NCBI GenBank assembly: GCA_023382535.1
Contig: JAHDWA010000003.1
Span: forward strand, 107,761-171,760
Source of the DNA: Anaerolineae bacterium
GTDB taxonomy: Bacteria > Chloroflexota > Anaerolineae > 4572-78 > J111
Length of the DNA: 64,000 nt
Direction of reading: 5' to 3'
Position numbers and translations under genes: made by a program. Every line of letters starts with the position of its first letter. Position 1 is the stretch's first letter. Positions 25,097 through 34,350 of the stretch are shown piece by piece. The notes below the pieces were generated by a model. The model was not told the DNA's origin. It worked only from the letters and a program-made list of their open reading frames with translations, and ran no database searches.

Positions 25097-27601
25097 TTAG
25101 TATTCGGCTGGCAGGCGGATGGTGAAAGTGGAGCCGCGGCCCGGCTCGCTGGTGACGGTCACACTGCCGCCCATCATCTGGCAAAAGCGTTGGGTGATGG
25201 CCAGGCCCAGGCCGGTGCCGCCATACTTGCGCGTGGTCGAGGCGTCGGCCTGGGTAAAGGCCTGAAAGAGCCGGGCCACCTGTTCCGGCGTCATGCCGAT
25301 CCCGGTGTCGGAAACTCCAAAAAGGATGAAGGATGAGGGATGAGGGATGAAATTGTTATTCTCTTCGTTCATCCTTCCGCCTTCATCCTTCTGCCTTTCA
25401 TTTATCCTTTCAACCGTGAGGGTAATTACCCCGTTTTCCGTAAACTTGGCCGCGTTGCTCAACAGGTTAAAGAGCGACTGCCGCACCTTGGTCATGTCGG
25501 CGACCATCAGGCCAAGGTCGTCGGGGCAGTTGAGGACCAACTGATTGGCCTTTTTGTTGATCAACGGTTGAATGGTGATGACCACATCGTGGACCAGTTC
25601 GACGATGTCGAAGCTCTCCGGGTAGAGGGTCATCTTGCCGGCTTCGATCTTGGAAAGGTCGAGAATATCGTTGATCAACCCCAGGAGCTGATTACCGGCC
25701 GTTTTAATCTTTATCAGATCGGGAATCAAATCGGGCTGGCCCAGGGTCTCAACTTCTTCTTGCAGTATTTCGCTGTAGCCGATGATGGCGTTAAGGGGCG
25801 TGCGCAGTTCATGGCTCATATTGGCCAAAAATTGGCTCTTGGCCCGGTTGGCTTCGACCGCCTGGTCACGGGCCAGGGCCAGTTGGGCCTCGGTTCGTTT
25901 GCGCACGGCTAATTCTTCCTGAACCGCTTTGAACAGCCGGGCATTCTCAATGGCTACGGCGACCCGGTTGGCCAGCGAGCGCAGCAAGGTAGCATCGCCT
26001 TCATCCAGGCCCTCCGGCTGCTCCTGCTGGATCCCCAGCACGCCGATGACTCTTTCTTCGGGGCCGAGGGTAATAGGCACGTCAATTTCGGCGCAGTCCG
26101 GCAGATGTGAACGATCAGGCTGTCCGGCTGCGGCCGGTGGCTCAAGCTGGACGATTTCACTCCTACGGGCAGCCTGGGCCATCGGCAAGGACGAAGTGAG
26201 GGCAATCCGCGCTAAGGGGAAAGGATACTCCGGTTCTGGCCGAGCTGCCGCGGCCAGAACCAAAACATTTTTACTTTGCTCCTGCTCCCTCTCCTCCAAT
26301 AAATAAATATAAGCCGAATAGTAACCAAAACGCGTCTTAATTTGGTTAACCACTTCCGCCAGCAAGCCTTCCAGGTCGAGAATGGCATTGAGCCGCTCGC
26401 CCAGGCTGGCAATCACTTCCAGGCGCTCGGTGCGTTCCATGACCCGTTCTTCCAGGGAGCCGATCAGGTCCCGTAACTCGGCGGTCATCCCGTTAAAAGC
26501 CTCGGCCAGGGTGGCAAACTCATCCCGGCTGTTGACCGTCACCACCTGGTCCAGTTGGCCCTGTCCAACTTTTTGGGCCGCGGCACTGAGCTGGCTGAGC
26601 GGTTGCAGAATGCGCCGGGCCAGGAACACTGCCGCCAGAACAGCCAGACTCAAGGCTAAAACGGTGGTGACGATTAAGGCGGTGGTGCTCTGGCGGCCGA
26701 TCATGTCAAGCTGGCTGCGGGCGCGGTCAACGCCGGCCTGGCTCTCGACCCCAATTTGTTCCGATACCTCGTTGATGTCAAGGGTCAGATCACGGAAGAT
26801 AGCCGTATTGGTTTCCACGGTCCGGTCAAGCGACACCAGCTTGTTGAAAGTAATCAGATAAGTGTGTGCTCGCTCAATCAGGTCGGCTGCCGCCGGAGCG
26901 GGGGCCAGCCTGGGCGAGGCATATCCTTCGGCCAGGGCCATAAATTTGTTCAGGGCAATTTGGACATTGTCCACGTATTGCTGGCTGCCCGTATTAAGAT
27001 AATCGCGCTCGTGGCCGCGCGTGCGGTAGATAAGTTCGGCCAGGCGGGTATCGGGAAGCCGAACGGCTGCCGCCTGCAACTGGTCAAGCTGGCTTTGCAG
27101 CACTTTCTCCAGGCCGTCGGCCCGGCTGCGTTCTTCAATTTTAAGCACGGTGCTGGAGAAGGTGTTTTCATAATTTTGCAGCAGCGGGCGGAGGCGAGCC
27201 GTCTCGCCGGTCAGGTTAACCAATTCAGGATCGTTAGCCACTCGTGCCAGCACGTCAATTTCATTGAGCCTGGCGCGAGCGCGGGCCAGGCTGGTCTGGT
27301 TAGCGGTAACATAGCGGGCGACGGCGCTGTCAAAGCCAATAGATCGCCAACTGGTTAAAAAACTGGCTTCACTGGCTCGGGCCAGCAGGAATTCATTTTC
27401 AACCTGCAAACTCAGCTCACGCACCCGGTTGGCCTGCTCCAGCACCACCTGTGTTCCGCTTTGAACATTGCGCAGGCTCAAGTAGCCGATGATAGCGCTG
27501 ATGAGATTCAAAACCAGGATCAGGCCGAAGCCCAGGCTTAACAGCGTGCGAATAGAGGCGGTGGGTTGGGCGAGAATTCGAGCGGGCATAGACCAATTCA
27601 C
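25097..27601 (-). CDS. Membrane sensor histidine kinase (HAMP-GAF-HisKA-HATPase)
   Basis: The GTG start abuts the upstream stop. Order: TM1 (18-42), extracellular helical sensor (43-306), TM2 (307-329), HAMP (330-382), GAF (405-560), HisKA with phospho-acceptor His597 ([20 protein letters not shown]), HATPase with Asn716, DTGIGM (765-770) and GGTGLGL (794-800). No receiver domain is fused and no regulator gene is adjacent. Residues about 733-760 are an extra loop ([18 protein letters not shown]) encoded by a palindromic repeat between the N and G1 boxes. The gene follows a PotD-like binding lipoprotein, which may feed the extracellular domain. Confidence 0.9.
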   Translation of the reverse strand: MNWSMPARILAQPTASIRTLLSLGFGLILVLNLISAIIGYLSLRNVQSGTQVVLEQANRVRELSLQVENEFLLARASEASFLTSWRSIGFDSAVARYVTANQTSLARARARLNEIDVLARVANDPELVNLTGETARLRPLLQNYENTFSSTVLKIEERSRADGLEKVLQSQLDQLQAAAVRLPDTRLAELIYRTRGHERDYLNTGSQQYVDNVQIALNKFMALAEGYASPRLAPAPAAADLIERAHTYLITFNKLVSLDRTVETNTAIFRDLTLDINEVSEQIGVESQAGVDRARSQLDMIGRQSTTALIVTTVLALSLAVLAAVFLARRILQPLSQLSAAAQKVGQGQLDQVVTVNSRDEFATLAEAFNGMTAELRDLIGSLEERVMERTERLEVIASLGERLNAILDLEGLLAEVVNQIKTRFGYYSAYIYLLEEREQEQSKNVLVLAAAARPEPEYPFPLARIALTSSLPMAQAARRSEIVQLEPPAAAGQPDRSHLPDCAEIDVPITLGPEERVIGVLGIQQEQPEGLDEGDATLLRSLANRVAVAIENARLFKAVQEELAVRKRTEAQLALARDQAVEANRAKSQFLANMSHELRTPLNAIIGYSEILQEEVETLGQPDLIPDLIKIKTAGNQLLGLINDILDLSKIEAGKMTLYPESFDIVELVHDVVITIQPLINKKANQLVLNCPDDLGLMVADMTKVRQSLFNLLSNAAKFTENGVITLTVERINERQKDEGGRMNEENNNFIPHPSSFILFGVSDTGIGMTPEQVARLFQAFTQADASTTRKYGGTGLGLAITQRFCQMMGGSVTVTSEPGRGSTFTIRLPAEY
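25322..25413. repeat. Palindromic repeat inside the histidine kinase gene
   Basis: Iterated GGATGAAGGATGAGGGATGA on the left and TTCATCCTTCCGCCTTCATCC on the right form an imperfect inverted repeat of about 90 bp. The kinase reads through it in frame, gaining about 28 residues in the ATPase domain. Confidence 0.8.
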
Positions 27602-28714
27602 TTAATTTGAGTCAGGGGCTGCTTGAGAACTGCGGGAAGCAACTGAGTTGGTCCAGGCGTGTTCGTATAGCTCAGCCGTCGCCGGATCAACATTGACCAG
27701 GCTAAAGAGGCGCTGGCGCAGTTCGTCGTCGGGATAAAACGCCGGGTTGGCCCTATCGGCGGAGTTGAGCAGGGGCAGCGCCGCCTGGTTAGGCGTACTG
27801 GTGTGGGTGGCATTCGCCAGCGCCGCGCTAACCTCTGCCTCCAGGAGGTAATTGATAAAGCTTTCGGCCAGGGCGGGGTGGGGCGATTCGGCCAGCAGGC
27901 ACATGGCGTCAAGCCATAACAGCGAGCCTTCTTCGGGAATAACATAACGCAGGGTTGGATGGGTGGTCATCAACTCCAATACACTGGCAGTGCGGGTAAA
28001 AAGGAGATCAACCTGGCCGCCTGCCAGCAAGTTTGGCCCCTGGCCTGGGCCATAAATGACGACAGGGCCGGCGTGATTTCGCCAAAGCTCGCTGGCTGCG
28101 CCGATTTCCAGGTCGTTGGTGGTATTTGGGCTGTAGCCCAGGTACAACAGAGTAGCCCCCAGCGCCAGGCGGCTCTCGTCAGGCAGCCCCAGCCGCAGCA
28201 GCCGGTTGGTCTTGAAGAAATCCGCCCAGCCCTGGATATCTTTCCCCGTGCTCTCAGGGTTATAGCCCAGGCTCCACATGCCCCATTGAAAAGGGACGCA
28301 GTACCGATTGCCCGGATCAAAGAGCGGGTTGAGAAAAGCCGGGTCAATATTTTTGAAATTAGGAATATTCTCTTTATTCAGCGGGGCAAATAAACCTTCG
28401 GCCCGCAGGTCGCCCGCTTGCCGGTCACTCAAGATGACCAAATCATAATCGGCCAGTCCGGCCTGTATATCGGCCAGGCCGCTTTCATCCTCGGCGGCAG
28501 TAGCATAGTTAATCTTGACCCCAAAGTGGCCTTCAAAAGCGGTCAGTGTTGCCGGGTCAATGGCCGGCTCCTGGCGGCTGTAGATCCTAAGGGTTTTGGG
28601 GGTTTGGGCCGGTACAGCCGTTGGCTCCCTGTCCACAGACAGCGCGGGCATATGGGCGCAGGCGGCGAGCCAGCCGAGGAGGAGGAGTAAGATCGTTGAG
28701 CCGGTCCACTTCAT
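27602..28714 (-). CDS. PotD/Fe-type ABC substrate-binding lipoprotein
   Basis: Lipobox LLGWLAAC gives Cys19. The mature part has the type II binding fold seen in spermidine/putrescine and Fe(III) binders: LRIYSRQEPAIDPATL near the start, a central FQWGMWSLGYNPE and a late segment resembling the PotD closing helix (ESPHPALAESFINYLLEAE). Length 370 aa. It lies immediately upstream of a membrane histidine kinase with no spacer and no permease or ATPase gene nearby, so it may be a dedicated extracellular sensor component. The ligand cannot be told from sequence. Confidence 0.8.
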   Translation of the reverse strand: MKWTGSTILLLLLGWLAACAHMPALSVDREPTAVPAQTPKTLRIYSRQEPAIDPATLTAFEGHFGVKINYATAAEDESGLADIQAGLADYDLVILSDRQAGDLRAEGLFAPLNKENIPNFKNIDPAFLNPLFDPGNRYCVPFQWGMWSLGYNPESTGKDIQGWADFFKTNRLLRLGLPDESRLALGATLLYLGYSPNTTNDLEIGAASELWRNHAGPVVIYGPGQGPNLLAGGQVDLLFTRTASVLELMTTHPTLRYVIPEEGSLLWLDAMCLLAESPHPALAESFINYLLEAEVSAALANATHTSTPNQAALPLLNSADRANPAFYPDDELRQRLFSLVNVDPATAELYEHAWTNSVASRSSQAAPDSN

Positions 28715-28742
28715 AGGTTGTCTTTCTGAGATAGAAGGGCAA

Positions 28743-28821
28743 GTAGCAGCGGAGCTTGCTTCGCCTGGGACGACCGCAGGGGTCGCCGCTACGATGACCG
28801 ATTTTGGTTGTCAAAATTCTT
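28743..28821. repeat. Dispersed 80-bp repeat, copy 2
   Basis: Near-copy of 19961-20040, starting GTAGCAGCGG and ending TTGTCAAAATTCTT. It lies upstream of the minus-strand binding lipoprotein. Confidence 0.7.
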
Positions 28822-28844
28822 TAGCATTATACCATAAATTAAAA

Positions 28845-28884
28845 GGAAAGGCCCTAAAGATCCCAAAACCTTTAGGGCCTTTCC
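28845..28884. repeat. CCTAAAG-family hairpin
   Basis: Perfect 15-bp stem (GGAAAGGCCCTAAAG / CTTTAGGGCCTTTCC) with a 10-nt loop, just past the small minus-strand gene 28916-29206. Related to 3414-3444 and 41321-41357. Confidence 0.75.
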
Positions 28885-28915
28885 TTGGTTGACCAGGGCC
28901 AGCCGATGAAACCGA

Positions 28916-29206
28916 TCATGACCCCGACGATAGATCCGGGGTGAGTGAAGTTCCAAAAATGCCGGTGGCAATCTTCTGGACAAAGGTCGCCGTAACCCGG
29001 TTCATGTTGGGGGGCAGGCCCGGCGCTTCGGCCAGAGCCTGTCCGGCTGAGATGCCCGGTCCAAACTTATCAGGTTCAGGCTCCTGCCGCTCCCCCAGAA
29101 GCGTTCGGGCTACGGCGACCAGAGTGGTCAGGGTGATAGCGCCGCCCATCCCGGCCAGCAGGCCTTTGACGGCTACCAGCAGAGGCGCCTCTCGATCAAG
29201 GTGCAT
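28916..29206 (-). CDS. Small hydrophobic protein, possibly truncated
   Basis: The 96-residue frame starts 21 bp after the DUF2231 gene. Residues 8-36 form a membrane helix (LVAVKGLLAGMGGAITLTTL); the rest is polar and ends in a second hydrophobic patch. The product has the look of the N-terminal part of a longer YagU-like membrane protein, cut off just before a CCTAAAG-type hairpin. No clear family match; truncation is a guess. Confidence 0.5.
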   Translation of the reverse strand: MHLDREAPLLVAVKGLLAGMGGAITLTTLVAVARTLLGERQEPEPDKFGPGISAGQALAEAPGLPPNMNRVTATFVQKIATGIFGTSLTPDLSSGS

Positions 29207-29227
29207 CGGGTAAAGCGATCCTCAACT

Positions 29228-29746
29228 TCAAGAAGGACGGACCCGGTCGAAGGTCTCACCCTCGCTGGCGGGCCGGCCGGAAAGGGAATTGGGTGAGTTG
29301 AGGTGAGCGCCGGGGTCAACGCCGACACCCAGCCGGTCAACCAGCTCGCCGCCCAGCCAGGCGGTCACACCGCCCAGGCCGATGGCAACCACCTCCAGCA
29401 CAAAGGTCAAGGTTGTGGGCAGATAGGCCGGATCGTCCCAACGGAGCAACCAGCTTATGGCAAAGAGGCCGACGACAACCACGTTACCAATGCCATGCCA
29501 GAGGCCGATTGACTTGGCCCGGGTTCCGGCGGGAATCGCCAGCCAATCCCAAAGCCCAAAGACAGCGGCCAGCAGCCCCCCGACGATACCCCCGGCGATA
29601 TTCCAAAAAGCCACGGCGGCCCAGGTGCTGTTATTGGTCGTCAGGTAAATAATGTCGAAGATAAGCGCGGCGATCAGGAGACCCAGGGGAAAGACGATCA
29701 GCATCGGGTGGATGGGATGGCCTAAAAATTTTGCTTTGCTTTCCAT
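29228..29746 (-). CDS. DUF2231 membrane protein
   Basis: Good site AAGGAGTG before the ATG. The 172-residue product has four membrane helices and the family features GHPIHPMLIVFPLGL near the N-terminus and GLWHGIGNVVVVGLF in the third helix. Histidines in helices 1 and 3 suggest heme or metal contact in this family; that is an inference. A C-terminal polar tail of about 35 residues follows. The stress-type promoter element at 29812-29828 lies upstream. Confidence 0.85.
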   Translation of the reverse strand: MESKAKFLGHPIHPMLIVFPLGLLIAALIFDIIYLTTNNSTWAAVAFWNIAGGIVGGLLAAVFGLWDWLAIPAGTRAKSIGLWHGIGNVVVVGLFAISWLLRWDDPAYLPTTLTFVLEVVAIGLGGVTAWLGGELVDRLGVGVDPGAHLNSPNSLSGRPASEGETFDRVRPS

Positions 29747-29811
29747 AACGATACACTCCTTCTTTATATTTGAATTACCAGTTAAATTCTAAGCCTTCTT
29801 GCCCAGTTACC

Positions 29812-29828
29812 CTATACCCAGGTGGATA
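29812..29828 (-). promoter_or_regulatory. Stress-type promoter element
   Basis: On the minus strand it reads TATCCACCTGGGTATAG, 65 bp before the DUF2231 start. It belongs to the same group as the elements at 19599, 38350, 40493, 42681 and 43748. Confidence 0.5.
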
Positions 29829-29990
29829 ATTCCATCAAGACAAGATAGTGATTTCTACCCTGTTCCACTTAGCCCTTTAGGAGTATTCTTTGGTGCCCTC
29901 AAGCTTAACGTAAAAGGTCAAGGTATCTTCGATGAGGGAGGATACCGAGCGGGTTACATTTTGCCGTAAGCTAAAGCCAGGCCTGATGTT

Positions 29991-30018
29991 TTGGCCTGCC
30001 GGGCTAATCTGCTATACT
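29991..30018 (+). promoter_or_regulatory. Extended -10 promoter
   Basis: TGCTATACT (30010-30018) has the TGn extension; TTGGCC lies 16 bp upstream at 29991-29996. The methyltransferase ATG is 23 bp downstream. Confidence 0.55.
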
Positions 30019-30041
30019 CATCTAGAATACTCTGCATTCAA

Positions 30042-30704
30042 ATGGAAAAATACCTGGGGGGGACCTGGCTTTTTGATACCGGCGCCTGGGCTTATGATCT
30101 CTTTACGGCCAACCCGGTCTGGTTAGCTAACTGCGCTCGCTTGTTAGCGCCTGTGCCGCCGCAGGATCTACTCCGGGTGCTCGATTTGGGGGTAGGGCCG
30201 GGAGGGTCGGCCCTGGCGATGGGCCGGCAGCAGCCTCTGGCTCGCTTCGTCGGTTTAGATATTGCCCAGGGCATGTTAGTCACGGCTGCCCGTAACCGCT
30301 TCAAGAGTGGCTGGCCAGCAGAACGCCTGCTCCTGCTGCGAGGCGATGCGCTTCATCTCCCCCTGGCCGCTGGGAGGGTAGATGCTGTTACCGGCCACAG
30401 TTTTCTCTACCTTCTGCCCGATCACCCCCTCGCCCTGAACGAAGCAAATCGCGTGCTTCGGCCCGGCGGCTATGTTGCCTTTCTGGAACCTCACGCCGGC
30501 CGGGTAAGCTGGCCCTGGCTGTGGAGCCAATCCTCCAGCCGCTTGTGGGTCTCCATTACCTTGTGGCGGTTTTACAGCGGTTTGCACCGGCGCTTTTCGC
30601 CGGAAAGTATGCGCAGTTGCCTGGCGCAAGCGGGCTTTGTCAATATTAGCACGGAGGTGACGTTAGGTGGATTTGGGATCTTCGGACGCGCTCAAAAACC
30701 ATAG
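30042..30704 (+). CDS. Class I SAM-dependent methyltransferase
   Basis: I start at MEKYLGG because the promoter covers the upstream TTG. Residues 46-56 carry motif I (VLDLGVGPGGS), followed by an acidic residue at the end of strand 2 (VGLDIA) and a methyltransferase_11 motif IV (DAVTGHSFLYLLPD) and post-motif (LRPGGYVAFLEP). Length 220 aa. Its 3' end overlaps the UbiA prenyltransferase by 38 bp, so the two form an operon and may act on the same isoprenoid quinone or lipid. The substrate is not identifiable. Confidence 0.85.
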   Translation: MEKYLGGTWLFDTGAWAYDLFTANPVWLANCARLLAPVPPQDLLRVLDLGVGPGGSALAMGRQQPLARFVGLDIAQGMLVTAARNRFKSGWPAERLLLLRGDALHLPLAAGRVDAVTGHSFLYLLPDHPLALNEANRVLRPGGYVAFLEPHAGRVSWPWLWSQSSSRLWVSITLWRFYSGLHRRFSPESMRSCLAQAGFVNISTEVTLGGFGIFGRAQKP

Positions 30705-31575
30705 CCGCCTCAGGGTAGCCCGTGACCTGCTGGTTCATCTGCGGCTCCATTTTCAGTTCTTGCTGGCATCCATTTTCATGTGGGGATACTTTCTGGCCGG
30801 TGGCCGGCCCGACCGTGATTTCTGGCTGGGCTTTCTGGCCTTCCATGTCTTTCTTTACGGGGGCATGACCGCCTTTAACTCTTACTATGATCGGGATGAA
30901 GGACCTGTCGGCGGGTTGGTGAACCCTCCGCCGGTGACGCAGGCTTTATTACCCTTCTCCCTGGTTGTGCAGCTCCTGGGCCTGATCCTGGCTGCCTTTG
31001 TGAATCTACCTTTTCTGGTCATTTACCTGATTATTTTTGGCATGGGCCTAGCTTATTCCCATCCCCTGGTACGCTGGAAAAGCCGGCCGCTGGCCGGACT
31101 GGCTACAGTCGCCGTAGGTCAGGGTATCCTGGCTTCACTGGGGGGGTGGGTCTGTGCCCAGCCTGACCTGTTTGCCCTGGATGGATTGAGTGGACTGGGC
31201 ATTCTGGCCGTTACCTTGATTGCCACTGGCTTCTATCCCCTCACCCAGATCTATCAAATTGCCGAGGACCGGGCCAGGGGTGATCTCACCTTTGCCGCCT
31301 GGGCCGGTCCGCGGCGAACGTTTGGTTTTGCTATCGTCACTCAGGGTTTGGCGGCCATGCTGTTGGTCGGCCTCATCGCGCGTTTGCTGGGGCCGGTTAA
31401 TGCCCTGCTTGTCGCTGTCTTTTACACTATCCTGTTGAGCGGTATTATCATCTGGGCTTACCACTTTGATGAAGCGAGTATCCTCTCCAATTACCGGCGT
31501 ATTATGGGCCTCAATGCGCTTACCTCGCTGGGCTTTTTAGGATTTATCGTGTCGCACATGCTTGGAATTTGGTAG
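30667..31575 (+). CDS. UbiA-family prenyltransferase
   Basis: The GTG start follows GGAGG by 9 nt inside the methyltransferase gene. The 302-residue integral membrane protein has eight or nine helices and the two aspartate-rich motifs: NSYYDRD (Asn71, Asp75, Asp77) and EDRARGD in the third loop, which bind Mg-diphosphate. Members attach prenyl chains to aromatic acceptors in quinone, heme O or chlorophyll synthesis. Coupling to a methyltransferase suggests a quinone- or lipid-modifying pathway, an inference. Confidence 0.85.
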   Translation: MDLGSSDALKNHSRLRVARDLLVHLRLHFQFLLASIFMWGYFLAGGRPDRDFWLGFLAFHVFLYGGMTAFNSYYDRDEGPVGGLVNPPPVTQALLPFSLVVQLLGLILAAFVNLPFLVIYLIIFGMGLAYSHPLVRWKSRPLAGLATVAVGQGILASLGGWVCAQPDLFALDGLSGLGILAVTLIATGFYPLTQIYQIAEDRARGDLTFAAWAGPRRTFGFAIVTQGLAAMLLVGLIARLLGPVNALLVAVFYTILLSGIIIWAYHFDEASILSNYRRIMGLNALTSLGFLGFIVSHMLGIW

Positions 31576-31614
31576 AAAGCTGATTTAGACTAACTTTCCG
31601 TTTCACCCAACCTG

Positions 31615-31623
31615 TGGTACGAT
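31615..31623 (+). promoter_or_regulatory. Possible extended -10 for a leaderless transcript
   Basis: TGGTACGAT ends 7 bp before the ATG at 31631. If used, transcription would begin at about the start codon; no ribosome-binding site is present there. Confidence 0.35.
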
Positions 31624-31630
31624 AAGCTCT

Positions 31631-32356
31631 ATGTTGGCGGCGAGTGTAGCTTGGGCACAACAGATCAGCCATTTTGAAACCACGCACGTGCGCTACAGTG
31701 ATGACCCCTTGCCCGGCCAGCCCTCCTTTCGCTATCGAGCAGGCACGCGCCCGGTTCTCATCTCAGCCCCGCATGGCGCGCGGCACTGGCGGGAAGACCA
31801 CTGGAAAATGCAGGACGGCTTCACCGCGGCCCTGGCCCATGTGCTGGCCGAGCATACCGGCGCGTATGCACTTTACACCGTGCGCCGCATCCGCCCTGAC
31901 CCTAACTATGACGACGACTGCGATTACAAGCGGACCCTGGCTCAATTGCTGCGCGACCACCCCATCCGGTTGGTGCTTGATTTACACGGAGCGCGTTTTG
32001 ACCGGGCTTTTGGCGTCGCCCTCGGTACTATTGAAGGCCATAGTTGCCCCAACTTCGAAGCCGGTATCATTCAAGCCTTTGTGGCCCAGGGGTTTAAGCT
32101 GGATGCGCCCGACTTTCTGGACCGGCTGGCGCTGAATATGCCCGATTATCGGGGCGGCGTGCGCCAGCGGACCGTAACCCGCTTTGTCTGGGAACAATGC
32201 CGGGTCAATGCCGTCCAAATTGAGCTAAACGCTCACCTGCGCGTTGTATCTAACCACGCGCCTACCTCGTTCACCTTTACCCCTGACCCGGTACGGCAGG
32301 GGCGGGCGGTTGAGGCCCTGATCGGTATTGTTGCGGCCGTCGCCGCCGACCCCTGA
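31631..32356 (+). CDS. N-formylglutamate-amidohydrolase-like protein
   Basis: The 241-residue protein carries the superfamily signatures LISAPHGARHWR, LVLDLHGARFD and VQIELNAHLR (metal and substrate residues). A short hydrophobic start (MLAASVAWAQ) could be the remainder of a signal peptide. It is a shorter relative of the secreted protein at 17447-18436. The substrate is unknown; the family hydrolyses N-formylglutamate, and other members act on related acyl-amino acids. Start choice is uncertain, as there is no clear ribosome-binding site. Confidence 0.65.
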   Translation: MLAASVAWAQQISHFETTHVRYSDDPLPGQPSFRYRAGTRPVLISAPHGARHWREDHWKMQDGFTAALAHVLAEHTGAYALYTVRRIRPDPNYDDDCDYKRTLAQLLRDHPIRLVLDLHGARFDRAFGVALGTIEGHSCPNFEAGIIQAFVAQGFKLDAPDFLDRLALNMPDYRGGVRQRTVTRFVWEQCRVNAVQIELNAHLRVVSNHAPTSFTFTPDPVRQGRAVEALIGIVAAVAADP

Positions 32357-32384
32357 TGACTATTTTTAAGGAGTGTCAATTTGT

Positions 32385-33230
32385 ATGATGAATGGAACTG
32401 AGTTGGGTGCTGTTATTTTTGGCCTGGCTTCGGCAGCCACATGGGGGGTGGGGGATTTTAGCGGCGGTCTGGCTACCCGGCGGGTTTCGGTCTTGACCGT
32501 CACGTTGCTCTCTCAGGTGGCGGGATTAATTCTGCTGGCGCTGTTGGCCTTGATTTGGGGCGAAAAATTACCTTCGCTGGCCGATGTGGGCTGGGGCGGA
32601 CTGGCCGGCCTGATCGGGCTGGTTGGCTTGATGGCCCTGTATCGAGCTATGGCCATTGGGCAAATGGGCATTGCTGCCCCGGTGGCGGCGGTGCTTTCGG
32701 CCAGTTTGCCGGTGGTTGTTGGCGCGATGACCCAGGGGATGCCCCATTTACCCCGCCAATTAGGGTTTATTCTGGCGGTGATCGGCATCTGGTTCATTTC
32801 ACGTCCGCAGAAGATGCAGGGGCGTCCGGCGGGGCTGGGTCTGGCAATTATTGCCGGGTTATGCTTTGGGGGCTTTTTATTGGGTATTGCCCAGGTCCAG
32901 CAGGATGCCGTTTTTTGGCCCCTGGTAGCGGCCCGCACAGCTTCAATTTTGGCAATGTTGGCCGCGGTGGGTACAGGCCAAAAGTTAGCTATGCCGGCCC
33001 CTTCGATTCTACCTTTGATTATACTAACCGGCGCCATGGACGCCGGAGGAAACGCCTTTTTTGCCCTGGCCGAACAAGCCGGCCGTCTGGATGTGGCCGC
33101 GACCCTGGCCTCACTGTATCCGGCGACAACTGTCATCCTGGCGCTCTCGATCTTAAAGGAGAAGCTGGTGTTGTGGCAGGGTATTGGGGTGCTGCTGGCG
33201 CTGCTGGCCGTGCCGTTAATTGCCAGTTGA
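32385..33230 (+). CDS. EamA-family (DMT) transporter
   Basis: I choose the ATG 11 nt after AAGGAG. The product has ten predicted membrane helices in two five-helix EamA repeats, with the family pattern WGVGDFSGG at the start and GLVGLMALYRAMAIGQMG in helix 4, then the second repeat ending SILKEKLVLWQGIG. These transporters export amino acids, nucleosides or other metabolites; no substrate can be named. The lactonase gene follows after 11 bp, so the two are probably cotranscribed. Confidence 0.85.
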   Translation: MMNGTELGAVIFGLASAATWGVGDFSGGLATRRVSVLTVTLLSQVAGLILLALLALIWGEKLPSLADVGWGGLAGLIGLVGLMALYRAMAIGQMGIAAPVAAVLSASLPVVVGAMTQGMPHLPRQLGFILAVIGIWFISRPQKMQGRPAGLGLAIIAGLCFGGFLLGIAQVQQDAVFWPLVAARTASILAMLAAVGTGQKLAMPAPSILPLIILTGAMDAGGNAFFALAEQAGRLDVAATLASLYPATTVILALSILKEKLVLWQGIGVLLALLAVPLIAS

Positions 33231-33241
33231 GAGGATTTACC

Positions 33242-34213
33242 ATGAAACTTACGACTAAAGCCTGGGACCACGAAATTGTGCGCTACCCCGATCCGAGGAT
33301 CGAAGCGCTTGATCCTCGCTTTGATAAATATCGGCTGGGCAGCGCCGCCCTGGAACGGATCTTCAGCGGTGGACGCTGGACTGAAGGCCCGGTTTGGTTT
33401 GGCGATGGCCGCTACCTGCTCTGGAGCGACATCCCCAACAATCGTATGCTGCGCTGGCTGGAAGAAACGGGCGAAATCAGCGTCTTTCGCAGCCCTAGCC
33501 ACTACAGCAACGGCAACACCCGCGACAGGCAGGGCCGCCTGATTACCTGCGAGCATGACACGCGCCGGGTGACCCGGACTGAATACGATGGAACCATGAC
33601 CGTCTTGATGGATAATTTTGAGGGCAAACCGCTCAACGCGCCCAACGACGTAGTGGCCCACCCCGATGGGCAGATCTGGTTTACCGATCCCGGCTACGGC
33701 ATCTTGATGAATTACGAAGGCCATCAGGCTGAGTTTGAACTGCCCACGCGGGTCTACCGCTTCAACCCCGCTACCGGGCAGGCCACCGTCGCTGCCGACG
33801 AACTGGAAAAGCCAAATGGTCTGTGCTTTTCGCCCGATTATACCCGGCTCTACGTGGTTGACACCGGGGCCAGCCACAAGCCGGGCCACCCGCGCCACAT
33901 CCTGGTTTATGATGTGGTGGACAACTGCCGCCTGGCCAATGGCCGGGTCTTTGCCGATATGTCCCCGGGCCTGGCCGATGGTATTCGCTGCGATATTGAC
34001 GGCAACGTGTGGGCCAGCGCCGGTTGGGGCGGCGCAGGCTACGATGGGGTGCACGTTTTTGCCCCCAACGGCGACCTGATTGGACGGATTCACCTGCCGG
34101 AACCGTGCTCCAATCTCTGCTTTGGCGGCCTCAAAAGAAACCGGTTGTTCATGACCTCCGGCCAGTCGGTCTACGCTGTTTACGTGGAAACGCAGGGCGC
34201 GCAGATGCCCTAA
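33242..34213 (+). CDS. SMP-30/gluconolactonase-family protein
   Basis: ATG preceded by GAGGA. The 323-residue product is a six-bladed propeller with the family metal-site segments: TEGPVWFGDGRYLLWSD (Glu ligand), APNDVVAHPDGQIWFTDPGYG (Asn ligand) and GLADGIRCDIDGNVWAS (Asp ligand). Such enzymes hydrolyse sugar lactones with a divalent cation. It opens a run of catabolic genes (thiolase, ornithine-cyclodeaminase-like, FAD oxidoreductase). Confidence 0.85.
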   Translation: MKLTTKAWDHEIVRYPDPRIEALDPRFDKYRLGSAALERIFSGGRWTEGPVWFGDGRYLLWSDIPNNRMLRWLEETGEISVFRSPSHYSNGNTRDRQGRLITCEHDTRRVTRTEYDGTMTVLMDNFEGKPLNAPNDVVAHPDGQIWFTDPGYGILMNYEGHQAEFELPTRVYRFNPATGQATVAADELEKPNGLCFSPDYTRLYVVDTGASHKPGHPRHILVYDVVDNCRLANGRVFADMSPGLADGIRCDIDGNVWASAGWGGAGYDGVHVFAPNGDLIGRIHLPEPCSNLCFGGLKRNRLFMTSGQSVYAVYVETQGAQMP

Positions 34214-34290
34214 GTGAGAGAGTTGTATTCCCGAAGCCCCGGCTTTTACCACCAGCGACGTAAAGCCCTCACCCCGTCGCTGGCGCGACT

Positions 34291-34313
34291 CCCCTCTCCC
34301 ACTGGGAGAGGGG
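34291..34313. repeat. Hairpin between lactonase and thiolase genes
   Basis: Perfect 10-bp stem (CCCCTCTCCC / GGGAGAGGGG) with a 3-nt loop, no T-run. It may be a common intergenic palindrome or a weak attenuator. Confidence 0.6.
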
Positions 34314-34350
34314 TAGGGGAGAGGGCTATTTTCGAAGGAGCAGGTAATTT

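Noticed and set aside
32513..34252. 579-codon minus-strand and 552-codon plus-strand frames
   Set aside because: The minus frame is antisense; the plus frame only becomes real from 33242, where the lactonase starts with a ribosome-binding site.
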